Of a DNA stretch of 64,000 nt, positions 47,766 to 57,195 are shown in pieces; the stretch's first letter is position 1; every line of letters starts with the position of its first letter. Position numbers and translations under genes: made by a program. The stretch covers positions 1,422,501-1,486,500 of the forward strand of contig NZ_CP149130.1 of assembly GCF_037811135.1 (NCBI RefSeq), written 5' to 3'. The notes below the pieces were generated by a model. It saw nothing but the letters and a program-made list of their open reading frames with translations. It was not told the origin of the DNA and did no database searches. This DNA comes from Aeromonas rivipollensis. Its GTDB lineage: Bacteria > Pseudomonadota > Gammaproteobacteria > Enterobacterales > Aeromonadaceae.

Positions 47766-50218
47766 GCGACGACCTCCCTGATCTGCAATGGGCGCTCTGG
47801 TTTGAACAGGGGGAAGTAGCGTCTGTCCGCCTGGCTCATATGGCCGACCACCAGCTCCTGAAGGATGAAGTTGAGCAGCTCGTCGTTGCCGAGAGTCCCC
47901 GCTTTGGCGGCGGCCATCAGCTGGCCGGCCTTGTCGAGCAGCCTTTGGTGATCCAGGCGGTGGCTGGCAAGCTCCCCGTAGTCCCACTCTGCCAGCAACT
48001 GCTCCTCGAAGGCGAAGTGCTGACGGGCCATCTCGAACAGGCTCGCCAGACTCTCCAGAAAGGGCTCGCGATTCTCGCCCGGATCCTTGATGTGCTCCAG
48101 CAGGCGGTTGGCCAGCATGAAGAGCTGGTGATGTTCGGCATCGATGCGGGGATGGCCGCACTCATGGCCGGGGTGCCACAGCAGGGTCCCCTGCGCCGGA
48201 TCCCAGGTGGCCGTGAACAGGCAGACCCGGCCACGGCCCTGGTTCTTAGCCTGATACATGGCCTGATCGGCGTGGTGCATCAGGGTCTTGGGGTCGGAGC
48301 CGTGCGCCGGATAGAGGGCCACCCCTATGCTGCTGGAGATGCGCAGCGCCTGCTGCTCGAGCTGGAATGCATGGTGCAGGCTCTGGTGCAGCTTGTCGGC
48401 CACTCCCAGGGCGGCATAGCCGGTATCGGGCAGCAGGATCACGAACTCGTCGCCGCCAAGCCGCGCCACCAGATCCTCCTCGCGCACGCAATGGCCCATG
48501 CGCTCGGCCACCAGCTTGAGCAGCAGATCCCCGGTCTCGTGGCCGAAGGTGTCGTTGATCGGCTTGAAGTGGTCGAGATCGATGAAGATGAGGGCCAGGG
48601 GACGATCGGGCTCCTGCTGCAGCCTCTCTTTCAGCCGCTGTTGCAGCAGCCGGCGATTGGCCAGGCCGGTGAGGGGGTCGTGGAAGGCGAGGCGGCGCAT
48701 CATCTCCTCCCGGGCGGCCCGCTCGGTGATATCCCGGGTCACCCCCAGGATGGCGTCCGGCCGCGCCCGGGTGTTGCCGTGCAGGGTGGTGACCGTCTCT
48801 ATGGCCACCAGATGGCCATCCTTGTGGCGCAGCTGGGAGTGGATGACGCAGCGGGTCTGGGCCTGTTCACCCCGTTGCCAGGCGGCCAGGGCGGCGGTCA
48901 TCTCCTCGCGCAGCCGTTTTCGGGACTCGTCGGGCAGCAGTTGCTTGAGTGACATGGTGAAGAGCTCGTCGGGCTCGTAACCGCTGAGGGGCCCTATGGC
49001 CGGGCTGACGTAGCGAAAGCGCAGGGAGGCGGTGTCCATGGTCCAGATGACGTCGGCGCTGTTCTCGGCCACGAAGCGGTAGTGCTGCTCGCGCTGGGCG
49101 AGTTCGCGGGTGAGCCGCTGGCGATCCCGCGCCTCCTGGCGCAGCCGCAGGTGGAGATACAGGAAGATGCCGAGCAGCACCAGCAGGCTGAAGGTGATCA
49201 GCATGGCCACCGCCACGCTCCTGTCGAGCAGTTGCCGCTGCTGGTGCAGCCGGGCCTGCGCCGGGTCGTAGATAAAGGGGGCCAGGCTGGGCACGGCCTT
49301 GAGCATGCCGGCCTCCAGATAGGTTCTGGCGATCTGCAGCCAGCGCTCCTGCTGCATGTAGCCCGGCTCTATGAGGTCGGGCTGCATCAGCGCCCGGGTT
49401 TCGCGTGCCTCGAACGCCAGCTGCTCGCGTCCGGACCCGCTCGGATACTGCGTCATGATGAGGTCTATCATCTCCTCGGGATTGTCCATGGCATAGCGCC
49501 ACCCCTTGAGGCTCGCCTGCAGGAAGGCATGGACCCGCTCCTGCCTGGTGACGAGCTCGTGCTCCGAGGTAAAGAGGTTGTCGCCGTAGAAGTCAAAGCC
49601 GATGTCGCGGGGATTGAACACCCGGTAGGGGATGTTCAGCTGCGCCAGCGCAAAGGGCTCGGTGGAGCTGTAGGCACTGATGGCGTCCGCCTTGCCGGTC
49701 AGCAGCGCCTGTACCCCCTGCTCGTAGGGGAGGGTGTTCCACTGCCTGGTCTGCGTATAGTGATGCAGATAGGTCAGCAGCTCGTTGGAGCCCGGCTCCA
49801 GCATCAGCCGCTTGCCGGCCAGATCCGCCGGGGTGCGGATATCGGGTCTGTCCAGGGTGAGCAGCACCAGGGGGGAGTGCTGCAACATGGCGGCGAGCAC
49901 CACCACGGGGCGACCGGCAGCCCGGGCCAGCAGCAGATCGCTGCCACGGATGCCGAACTGGGCCCGGCCCGTGGTCACCTCGTTGATCACATCGGTGCGG
50001 GGGCCGGCCTCGCGCAGGGTGACCTGCAAACCGGCGTCTCGATAGAAGCCCTTGGCGATGGCGGCATAGTAACCGGCGAACTGGAACTGGTGCTGCCAGG
50101 GGAGCTGTACAATGACGCGCTCGTCTGCGCGCAGGGAGGGGGTGATCAGGGCGGATATCACCACCCATATCGACAGTAGCCAGCAGCCAGGCTGGCAGGA
50201 TGCATCGGACTCCGGCAT
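47762..50218 (-). CDS. Sensor diguanylate cyclase: THI5-like binding domain, PAS, GGDEF, hemerythrin
   Basis: 818 residues. After a signal or anchor segment, residues about 35-270 form an NMT1/THI5-like periplasmic binding domain (LPWQHQFQFAGYYAAIAKGFY). A membrane helix near 345 leads to a PAS domain (about 375-490), a GGDEF domain with GGDEF at 588-592 and the RxxD inhibitory site (REED) before it, then a hemerythrin domain with EHH near 696, HFAFEE, SHRLDH and HMSQAD, a full diiron ligand set. It may join a small-molecule signal and oxygen or redox to c-di-GMP. The ATG at 50218 gives a clean signal segment; 50296 has no ribosome site. Confidence 0.88.
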   Translation of the reverse strand: MPESDASCQPGCWLLSIWVVISALITPSLRADERVIVQLPWQHQFQFAGYYAAIAKGFYRDAGLQVTLREAGPRTDVINEVTTGRAQFGIRGSDLLLARAAGRPVVVLAAMLQHSPLVLLTLDRPDIRTPADLAGKRLMLEPGSNELLTYLHHYTQTRQWNTLPYEQGVQALLTGKADAISAYSSTEPFALAQLNIPYRVFNPRDIGFDFYGDNLFTSEHELVTRQERVHAFLQASLKGWRYAMDNPEEMIDLIMTQYPSGSGREQLAFEARETRALMQPDLIEPGYMQQERWLQIARTYLEAGMLKAVPSLAPFIYDPAQARLHQQRQLLDRSVAVAMLITFSLLVLLGIFLYLHLRLRQEARDRQRLTRELAQREQHYRFVAENSADVIWTMDTASLRFRYVSPAIGPLSGYEPDELFTMSLKQLLPDESRKRLREEMTAALAAWQRGEQAQTRCVIHSQLRHKDGHLVAIETVTTLHGNTRARPDAILGVTRDITERAAREEMMRRLAFHDPLTGLANRRLLQQRLKERLQQEPDRPLALIFIDLDHFKPINDTFGHETGDLLLKLVAERMGHCVREEDLVARLGGDEFVILLPDTGYAALGVADKLHQSLHHAFQLEQQALRISSSIGVALYPAHGSDPKTLMHHADQAMYQAKNQGRGRVCLFTATWDPAQGTLLWHPGHECGHPRIDAEHHQLFMLANRLLEHIKDPGENREPFLESLASLFEMARQHFAFEEQLLAEWDYGELASHRLDHQRLLDKAGQLMAAAKAGTLGNDELLNFILQELVVGHMSQADRRYFPLFKPERPLQIREVVA

Positions 50219-50615
50219 ACCGCTCTTCTCTCGGGAGGTGCTCTGCTGGTTAGAGTCAGACAATTTCTTCTCCTTCGCAAGGGGAGGAAAGCCCATAAAG
50301 CGCAGGAGTGCGGGCCATTAAAACTCATTTTTGTGTCATTCATCACGCTGGATGGAGGAACAGTGCATTTTGGCACCTCATCTGGCCAGGCAGCGGCCCC
50401 TGGTGGATGAAAAAGAGAGTCATTTCATGTCCCTCTTTGCACTTGCAGGCCGCTCCGTTGCTGATAGATTGCATTTTTCGGCGCGTCCAGGCCAACTCCA
50501 GCCATCCTGTCCATAGTGGATGACCGGGCGGGGGGCGCTGGGGACGCGCTCAGGGGAGGACGCCCCGGGAGCAGGGTGATATGGTAGTCTCCCCCTTTTC
50601 CAACGAGGTCCCCCT
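50219..50615. other. Intergenic region, 397 bases
   Basis: It lies between the sensor gene and lplA, which are divergent. It must hold both promoters. No TPP-type or other known riboswitch core, and no strong hairpin, was seen. Confidence 0.45.
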
Positions 50616-51644
50616 ATGTCTCCTCCCATGTCTCCCTTGCGCCTGCTCGTATCCGATTCTCACGACCCCCTGTTCAACCTGGCGGTGGAGGAGTGCATCT
50701 TCCGCCAGATGGATCCCGCCCAGCGGGTGCTGTTCCTGTGGCGCAACGCCAATACGGTGGTGATAGGCCGGGCGCAGAATCCGTGGAAGGAGTGCAACAC
50801 CCGCCGCATGGAAGAGGACGGCGTGACCCTGGCGCGGCGCAGCAGCGGGGGCGGGGCCGTGTTCCATGATCTCGGCAACAGCTGCTTCACCTTTATGGCG
50901 GGCAAGCCCGGTTATGACAAGAGCGTCTCCACTGCCATAGTGCTGGACGCGCTCAAGCGGCTCGGGGTCGAGGCCTTCGCCTCCGGGCGCAACGATCTGC
51001 TGGTGGCGACCCCGGACGGGGATCGCAAGGTGTCGGGTTCGGCCTACAGGGAGACCCAGGATCGCGGCTTTCACCACGGTACCCTGCTGCTGGAGGCGGA
51101 CCTCGGCCGGCTCGCGAACTACCTCAATCCCGATCCCAAGAAGCTGGCGGCCAAGGGGATCACCTCGGTGCGCAGTCGGGTCGCCAACCTCTGCGAACTG
51201 CTGCCGGGGATAGATCACCAGCAGCTGAATGACGCCCTCATCGAGGCCTTCTTTCACTACTACGGTGAGCGGGTAGCGCCCGAGCATATCTCCCCCGAAC
51301 AGATGCCGGATCTGCCCGGCTTCGCCGACACCTTCGCCCGCCAGCGCAGCTGGGAGTGGAACTTCGGCCATGCCCCGGCGTTCAGCCATCAGCTGGACGA
51401 GCGTTTCGGCTGGGGCGGGGTGGAGCTGCACTTCGACGTGGAGAAGGGGGTGATAGGGCGGGCGCAGATCTTCAGCGACAGCCTGGATCCGGCGCCCCTG
51501 GATGCCCTGGCCGAGCGCCTGGTGGGGACACCCTACCGGCCAGAGGCGATGGCGGCGCTGCTGCGCTCGCTGATGGGTGATTTCCCGGCCAGGGCCCATG
51601 AGCTGGCGGAGCTGGAGGCCTGGTTGGTGACGGCCCTGCGCTAA
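50616..51644 (+). CDS. lplA: Lipoate-protein ligase A
   Basis: 342 residues. It activates free lipoate and attaches it to the lipoyl domains of 2-oxoacid dehydrogenases and Gcv[16 protein letters not shown] and the catalytic-lysine segment [13 protein letters not shown] are present, and the overall sequence is close to E. coli LplA with both the large and the small domain. GAGG lies 8 bases before the ATG. Single gene. Confidence 0.96.
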   Translation: MSPPMSPLRLLVSDSHDPLFNLAVEECIFRQMDPAQRVLFLWRNANTVVIGRAQNPWKECNTRRMEEDGVTLARRSSGGGAVFHDLGNSCFTFMAGKPGYDKSVSTAIVLDALKRLGVEAFASGRNDLLVATPDGDRKVSGSAYRETQDRGFHHGTLLLEADLGRLANYLNPDPKKLAAKGITSVRSRVANLCELLPGIDHQQLNDALIEAFFHYYGERVAPEHISPEQMPDLPGFADTFARQRSWEWNFGHAPAFSHQLDERFGWGGVELHFDVEKGVIGRAQIFSDSLDPAPLDALAERLVGTPYRPEAMAALLRSLMGDFPARAHELAELEAWLVTALR

Positions 51645-51817
51645 GAGACATGACCCGGATCACGAAACGGAGCACGGGCTCCGGTGCCAGGGTGCCGCCA
51701 GCCCCCGACTGCCGTGGCCATGATAAAAAGTAGGGCAGGCCATTAGTTATTGTCGCTGTCTCAAGTGCCGCCCCGGGGGTATAACCGGGGCACATTTGCA
51801 GTACTAATGGTCTTATC

Positions 51818-53512
51818 ATGAGCGATCTTGTCTATCTGAAAGATGAAGGCGTCAACGCCGTCCACCCCGAGTTCTCCGCCCGTTTCGCCACAGTCAAAGC
51901 CAACTTTTTCTCGCGCAATCCCGATCTCTGGCCGGTGTTTCGCGAGCCCGGTTTTGCCACTCTCAACGAGTTTCGCGCCCGTGGCCTGGCGCCGGATGCT
52001 CGGCTGAACGCCTGGCCAGATGGCCGCGCCCGTCTCGCCGATCTCTGCGAGACCATGCCGGTGCCCGCACAGATGCGCACCCCGGGCGAGCCCATGACGG
52101 AGCTGCTGTTCGCCGGTGCCCTGTCGAAAGACTGGGAGAACCCCTCCAGCGTCGAGAACGTCATCACAATGTCGGCGGATCCCGCCATCTACGGCGCCCA
52201 GATGGGCATCTTGGCCAACCCCAATCTGGTCTACTCCGAATACGCCGGGGTGGCAGAGGAGCTGGAGAAGAAGGTGGTGCGCCAGATAGCCCTGCTGGCG
52301 GGTTACGACCCGGCCCGCGCCACCGGCATCTTCACCCAGGGGGGGACCTTCTGTAACCTCTACGGCTACCTGCTCGGCATCCGCAAGAGTCTGCCGGAGG
52401 CCAAGCACAAGGGGCTCGGCCACTATCAGGACTACCGCATCATCAACTCCCAGGGCGGTCACTACTCCAACATCACCAACCTCTCCCTGCTCGGGGTGGA
52501 CATAGAGCACAAGACCATCCGCATCCAGGTGGGGGAGAACAACGACATCGATCTGGCGGATCTCGAGCGCACCCTGACCGCCTGCTTTGCCCTGAAACAC
52601 GTGGTGCCCACCATCATGCTCACCATGGGCACCACCGACACCTTCGGGGTGGACCAGGTGAAACCCGTGGTCGAGCTGCGGGACAGGCTGTGCGAGCGGT
52701 TCGAGGTGGCGGTCAAGCCCCACATCCACGTGGATGCCGCCATCGGCTGGTCGATGATCTTCTTCCTGGAGTACGACTTTGCCGCCAACCCGCTGGCCAT
52801 CAATGCCGCCACCCTGGCGGGCATAGAGCGCAACGTGAGCCGCTTCGCCGAGCTCAAATACGCCGACTCCTTCACCGTCGACTTCCAGAAGTGGGGTTAT
52901 GTGCCCTACACCTCCAGCCTGGTGATGATCAAGGAGCAGGAGGATCTCAAGGCGATGGAGAACGACCCTGAGAACTTCTCCTACTTCGAGCGGGACATCC
53001 AGGGCCAGACCCACTTGCAGTCCACCATAGAGTGTTCCCGGGGGGCGAGCGGCCTGTTCGGCGCCTACGCGGCCCTCAACTACCTGGGGGTGGAGGGCTA
53101 TCGCACCGTGCTGGCCCACTGCCTGCAAAACGCCAACTACTTCCGCTTTCGTCTGAGCCAGCTTGGCAACGTCAAGCTGGTGGCCCAGGAGAACCAGGGG
53201 CCGAGCGTGGGCTTCAAGATCTACAACCCCGAGTGGGTGCAGGATCCGGAGGCCGAGTTCGCCTTCGAGCTGGCCCGCAGCCCGGATGCGGCCTACAAGG
53301 CGCGGCTGGCCCGCAACACCGACTACCACCGCAACCTGTTCAAGGAGCGCGGCAAGGTGGGGCTCTACACCAACTGGGTGGAGGCGGTGGCGCACTCGGA
53401 GTACGACGCCCGCGGCAAGTACTCCTACATCGCAGGGGAGAAGGCTGTCTTTATGAACCCCGCCTGCACCCGGGAGCAGATTGACGCCTTTATCGACCAT
53501 ATCCGCGGCTGA
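51818..53512 (+). CDS. Group II PLP-dependent amino acid decarboxylase
   Basis: 564 residues. The cofactor site shows HVDAAIGW with the Asp that holds the pyridine nitrogen, and the Schiff-base lysine in TVDFQKWGYVPYTSS. The family covers glutamate, aspartate, diaminobutyrate and aromatic decarboxylases. No GABA antiporter or polyamine gene lies beside it, so the substrate is open. The N-terminal 100 residues match nothing I can name. No clear ribosome site precedes the ATG. Confidence 0.83.
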   Translation: MSDLVYLKDEGVNAVHPEFSARFATVKANFFSRNPDLWPVFREPGFATLNEFRARGLAPDARLNAWPDGRARLADLCETMPVPAQMRTPGEPMTELLFAGALSKDWENPSSVENVITMSADPAIYGAQMGILANPNLVYSEYAGVAEELEKKVVRQIALLAGYDPARATGIFTQGGTFCNLYGYLLGIRKSLPEAKHKGLGHYQDYRIINSQGGHYSNITNLSLLGVDIEHKTIRIQVGENNDIDLADLERTLTACFALKHVVPTIMLTMGTTDTFGVDQVKPVVELRDRLCERFEVAVKPHIHVDAAIGWSMIFFLEYDFAANPLAINAATLAGIERNVSRFAELKYADSFTVDFQKWGYVPYTSSLVMIKEQEDLKAMENDPENFSYFERDIQGQTHLQSTIECSRGASGLFGAYAALNYLGVEGYRTVLAHCLQNANYFRFRLSQLGNVKLVAQENQGPSVGFKIYNPEWVQDPEAEFAFELARSPDAAYKARLARNTDYHRNLFKERGKVGLYTNWVEAVAHSEYDARGKYSYIAGEKAVFMNPACTREQIDAFIDHIRG

Positions 53513-53541
53513 ACGGCCTCGATTGCCAGGATCCGGATAGC

Positions 53542-53570
53542 AAAACGGCGGGATAATCCCGCCGTTTTTT
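53542..53570. terminator. Two-way intrinsic terminator
   Basis: AAAACGGCGGGAT is followed by its own complement as a near-perfect palindrome ending in TTTTTT. It serves the decarboxylase gene and the converging copper operon. Confidence 0.9.
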
Positions 53571-53587
53571 ATTACCGTGGCCAGCAC

Positions 53588-53950
53588 TCACTGCTTCTGC
53601 AGTTGGGTCACCGTCAGTTTGCCCGCCGGGTTCTCGGCGTGGAACAGGACTGCATCCCCCACCTTCAGATCCTTGAGCAGGGCCGGATCCGCCAGCAGGA
53701 ACACCATGTTCATGGGGGGCATCTTGAGGTTGGCGATCGCCTCGTGCTTGATCCCCACCTTGCCGTTGGGGGCGTCGATGCGGCTGATGACCCCCTTGGT
53801 CATCGTCATTTCGCCCATCTCGTTCATGCCGTCCATTTGTCCCATCTGGCCCATGTCGTGGCCCTGGTGGTTCATCATCTCCTCGGCCTGCAGGCCGGTG
53901 TGGGTGGCAAGGCCCATCAGCAGGGTCAGGGTCAGCGTCTTGTAGTTCAT
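53588..53950 (-). CDS. CusF-like periplasmic copper-binding protein, Met-for-Trp variant
   Basis: 120 residues. Signal peptide ending near GLQA, a Met/His-rich stretch at 25-50, then a CusF-type small barrel. The binding motif reads H69, M77, M80, M82. Spacing equals the CusF set His36, Trp44, Met47, Met49, but the Trp is Met here. Expected to pass Cu(I) or Ag(I) to the CusBA pump. GAGGAG lies before the ATG. Last gene of the copper operon, 39 bases after cusA. Confidence 0.85.
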   Translation of the reverse strand: MNYKTLTLTLLMGLATHTGLQAEEMMNHQGHDMGQMGQMDGMNEMGEMTMTKGVISRIDAPNGKVGIKHEAIANLKMPPMNMVFLLADPALLKDLKVGDAVLFHAENPAGKLTVTQLQKQ

Positions 53951-53989
53951 GGTTTTTACTCCTCATTCTCATTGATTCAACAGTGGTGG

Positions 53990-56900
53990 TCAGTCGGCTT
54001 GCCGGGTTTCGGCCTTGCCAAGGCTTCGGCTGCGCCACAGGTAGTAGGCGGCGGGCAGCACCAGGAGAGTCAGACCTAAGGCGCTCACCATGCCGCCGAT
54101 CATCGGCGCGGCGATGCGCTGCATCACCTCTGAGCCGGTGCCGTGGCTCCACATGATGGGCAACAGGCCGGCGATGATGGTCACCACCGTCATCATCTTG
54201 GGGCGCAGGCGCAGGGCGGCGCCGTGAATGACTGCCTGGTGCAGGCCCGCCTTGTCCGGCTTGCCGCTCGCGACAAGGTCATCCCAGGCGTGGTTGAGGT
54301 AGACCAGCATCAAGACACCGGTCTCCACCGCGACGCCTGCCAGGGCGATAAAGCCCACCCCCACCGCCACCGAGAGGTTGAAGTCCAGCAGCCAGAGGGT
54401 CCAGATCCCGCCCACCACCGCGAGCGGCAGAGTGGTGAGAATGAGCAGCACCTCCTGGAAGCGGCGAAACGCCAGATAGAGCAGCAGCACTATGATGGCG
54501 ACGGTCAATGGCACCACGTAGGCGAGGCGCGCCTTGGCCCGCTCCATGTATTCGTATTGCCCGGACCAGGTGAGGGCGTAGCCCGCCGGCAGCACCAGCT
54601 GCTGCTCCACCTCGGCCTTGGCCTCTGCCACAAAGGAGCCGATGTCGCGGCCGCGAATGTCGACGTAGACCCAGCCGTTCAGGCGCGCATTCTCGCTGCG
54701 CAGCATGGGGGCCTCGTCGCTGATGTAGACCCGGGCCACGTCCGCCAGGGCGATGCGCGCACCGCTCGGGGTGACCAGCGGCAGCAGCTCCAGGCTCGCC
54801 ACCGAGTCGCGATAGCTCTGGGGGTAGCGCAGGTTGATGGGGTAGCGCTCGCGCCCCTCTATGGTCTGGCCCACCTCCATGCCGCCCACCGCGGTGGCGA
54901 GCACCGCCTGCACATCGGCGATGTTGAGGCCGTAGCGGGCCGCTTTGAGCCGGTCGATGTCCACTTTGACGTAGCGACCGCCCGCCACCCGCTCGGCGTA
55001 GACCGACGCAGCCCCCTCCACCTTGCCGACTACTTGCTCAAGCTGCTGGCCGAGCTGCTGGATCACCTTGAGATCCGGCCCCGCTATCTTGATGCCGACC
55101 GGGGTCTTGATGCCGGTGGCCAGCATGTCGATGCGAGTCTTGATGGGAGGCACCCAGGCATTGGTGAGGCCGGGGAAGCGGATGAGGGAATCGAGCTCTT
55201 CTTTGAGCTTCTCCGGGGTCATGCCGGGGCGCCACTGATCCCGGGGCTTGAGCTGGATGCTGGTCTCCATCATCACCAGATCGGCGGGGTCGGTGGCCGA
55301 GTCGGCGCGCCCCGCCTTGCCGAACACGTTCTGCACCTCGGGCACTGTGCGGATCAGCTTGTCGGTCTGCTGCAAAATCTCCCGCGCCTTACCCACCGAG
55401 ATATTGGCCGCTGTGGTGGGCATATACATGATGTCCCCCTCATCGAGCGGCGGTATGAACTCGGAGCCCAGGTACTTGAGCGGCCAGAAGCCCGCTACCG
55501 TCACCACCGCCGCCAGCATGAGCGTGGTTTTCGGACGAGCCAAGACGGCTTTCAGCAGTGGCACATAGCCCTGGCTTAGCCAGCGGTTCAGCGGGTTGGC
55601 CTGCTCGGCCAGCACCTTGCCACGGATGAAGTAGCCCATGATCACCGGCACCAGCGTGATGGCGAGCCCGGCCGCGGCGGCCATGGCGTAGGTCTTGGTG
55701 TAGGCGAGGGGGTGGAACATCCGCCCCTCCTGCGCCTCCAGCGCGAACACCGGCAGGAAGCTGATGGTGATGATCAGCAGGGAGAAGAAGATGGCGGGCC
55801 CCACCTCTATGCTTGCCTCGGTGATGATGCGCCAGCGGTTCTTGTCGGTGAGCGCCTCCCGCTCCATGTGCTTGTGGACGTTCTCGATCATCACTATGGC
55901 GCCATCCACCATGGCGCCGATGGCGATGGCGATGCCCCCCAGCGACATGATGTTGGCGTTGATCCCCTGCAGGTGCATCACGATAAAGGCGGTCAGGATG
56001 GCGATGGGCAGGGTGATGACCACCACCAGGGATGAACGCAGATGGAACAGGAAGGCGAGGCAGACCAGCACCACCACCGCGAACTCTTCCAGCAGCTTGC
56101 CGGAGAGGTTGTCGATGGCGCGCTGGATAAGGTCGGATCGATCGTAGACGGTGACGATCTCCACCCCCTGTGGCAGGCTGCTTTTGAGCTCTGCCAGCCG
56201 CGCCTTGACCCCGTCGATGGTGTGCTGGGCATTCTCGCCATAGCGCATGACGATGATGCCGCCCACCACTTCCCCCTCGCCGTTGAGCTCGGCGATGCCG
56301 CGCCGGCTCTGGGGCCCGGTGACCACATCTGCCACGTCACCCAGCAGCAGCGGAGCACCGCGCACATTGGTACCAAGCGGGATCTGTTTCAGATCCTCCA
56401 CGCTCTTCAAATAGCCATTCGAGCGCACCATATACTCCGCCTCCGCCATCTCGATGACGGAGGCGCCGGTCTCCTGATTGCCCTGCTGGATGGCGGTCTC
56501 GATGAGGGAGAGCGGTATGCCGTAGGCGCGCAGCTTGTCCGGGTCGACCCGCACCTGATACTGGCGCACCATGCCGCCGACGGTGGCGACCTCGGAGACC
56601 CCCTCCACCGTCTGCAACTCGTACTTGAGGAACCAGTTCTGCAGGGAGGTGAGCTCGCTGAGGTCGTGCTTGCCGGTTCTGTCGACCAGGGCGTACTGGT
56701 AGACCCAGCCCACCCCGGTGGCATCGGGGCCGAGCTGGGGGCGGGCGGAGGCGGGCAGATTGGGAGCCACCTGACTCAAATACTCCAGCACCCGGGCACG
56801 GGCCCAGTAGAGGTCGGTGTCGTCGTCAAACAGCACATAGACGAAGGAGTCGCCGAAGAAGGAGTAGCCGCGCACAGTGGTCGCCCCCGGCACCGCCAGC

Positions 56901-57118
56901 ATGGCGGTGGTGAGCGGGTAGGTGACCTGATCCTCCACCACCTGGGGCGCTTGGCCCGGATAGGCCGTCTTGATGATCACCTGGACGTCGGAGAGATCCG
57001 GCAGGGCGTCCACCGGGGTCTGTTTCACCGACCAGAGCCCCCAGGCGGTGAGCATGAGGGTCAGCAGCAGCACCAGAAAGCGGTTGCCCACGGACCAGCG
57101 AATAATGGAAGGGATCAT
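53990..57118 (-). CDS. cusA: Cu(I)/Ag(I) RND efflux pump CusA
   Basis: 1042 residues, twelve membrane segments in the RND plan with two large periplasmic loops. Helix 4 carries [13 protein letters not shown] with the proton-relay Asp. Methionines in the periplasmic cleft ([27 protein letters not shown]) fit the CusA metal path rather than CzcA. It pairs with CusB and an outer-membrane channel encoded elsewhere. The start overlaps the end of a 26-codon ORF created by a duplication. Confidence 0.95.
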   Translation of the reverse strand: MIPSIIRWSVGNRFLVLLLTLMLTAWGLWSVKQTPVDALPDLSDVQVIIKTAYPGQAPQVVEDQVTYPLTTAMLAVPGATTVRGYSFFGDSFVYVLFDDDTDLYWARARVLEYLSQVAPNLPASARPQLGPDATGVGWVYQYALVDRTGKHDLSELTSLQNWFLKYELQTVEGVSEVATVGGMVRQYQVRVDPDKLRAYGIPLSLIETAIQQGNQETGASVIEMAEAEYMVRSNGYLKSVEDLKQIPLGTNVRGAPLLLGDVADVVTGPQSRRGIAELNGEGEVVGGIIVMRYGENAQHTIDGVKARLAELKSSLPQGVEIVTVYDRSDLIQRAIDNLSGKLLEEFAVVVLVCLAFLFHLRSSLVVVITLPIAILTAFIVMHLQGINANIMSLGGIAIAIGAMVDGAIVMIENVHKHMEREALTDKNRWRIITEASIEVGPAIFFSLLIITISFLPVFALEAQEGRMFHPLAYTKTYAMAAAAGLAITLVPVIMGYFIRGKVLAEQANPLNRWLSQGYVPLLKAVLARPKTTLMLAAVVTVAGFWPLKYLGSEFIPPLDEGDIMYMPTTAANISVGKAREILQQTDKLIRTVPEVQNVFGKAGRADSATDPADLVMMETSIQLKPRDQWRPGMTPEKLKEELDSLIRFPGLTNAWVPPIKTRIDMLATGIKTPVGIKIAGPDLKVIQQLGQQLEQVVGKVEGAASVYAERVAGGRYVKVDIDRLKAARYGLNIADVQAVLATAVGGMEVGQTIEGRERYPINLRYPQSYRDSVASLELLPLVTPSGARIALADVARVYISDEAPMLRSENARLNGWVYVDIRGRDIGSFVAEAKAEVEQQLVLPAGYALTWSGQYEYMERAKARLAYVVPLTVAIIVLLLYLAFRRFQEVLLILTTLPLAVVGGIWTLWLLDFNLSVAVGVGFIALAGVAVETGVLMLVYLNHAWDDLVASGKPDKAGLHQAVIHGAALRLRPKMMTVVTIIAGLLPIMWSHGTGSEVMQRIAAPMIGGMVSALGLTLLVLPAAYYLWRSRSLGKAETRQAD

Positions 57119-57195
57119 GATCTGGCTCCTTTCTCAAAGGGTGCAGAGAGCGGAGTTCGGTTGCCTGCCAAGCAGAAAATGATGGAAGGGATCAT
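57115..57195 (-). CDS. 26-codon ORF at the cusB/cusA junction, duplicate of the cusA start
   Basis: [20 protein letters not shown] then six more residues. Its ATG overlaps the cusB stop and its TGA overlaps the cusA ATG. The first 38 bases match the start of cusA at about 29 positions, 77 bases apart, so it is a diverged tandem copy. GAGAAAGGAGCC near its 3' end supplies the ribosome site of cusA. It may keep cusA coupled to cusB; a working peptide is unlikely. Confidence 0.5.
   Translation of the reverse strand: MIPSIIFCLAGNRTPLSAPFEKGARS

Noticed and set aside
51818..53512. Naming the decarboxylase gadB or panP
   Set aside because: Catalytic motifs only fix the group. The N-terminal half does not match what I recall of either family.
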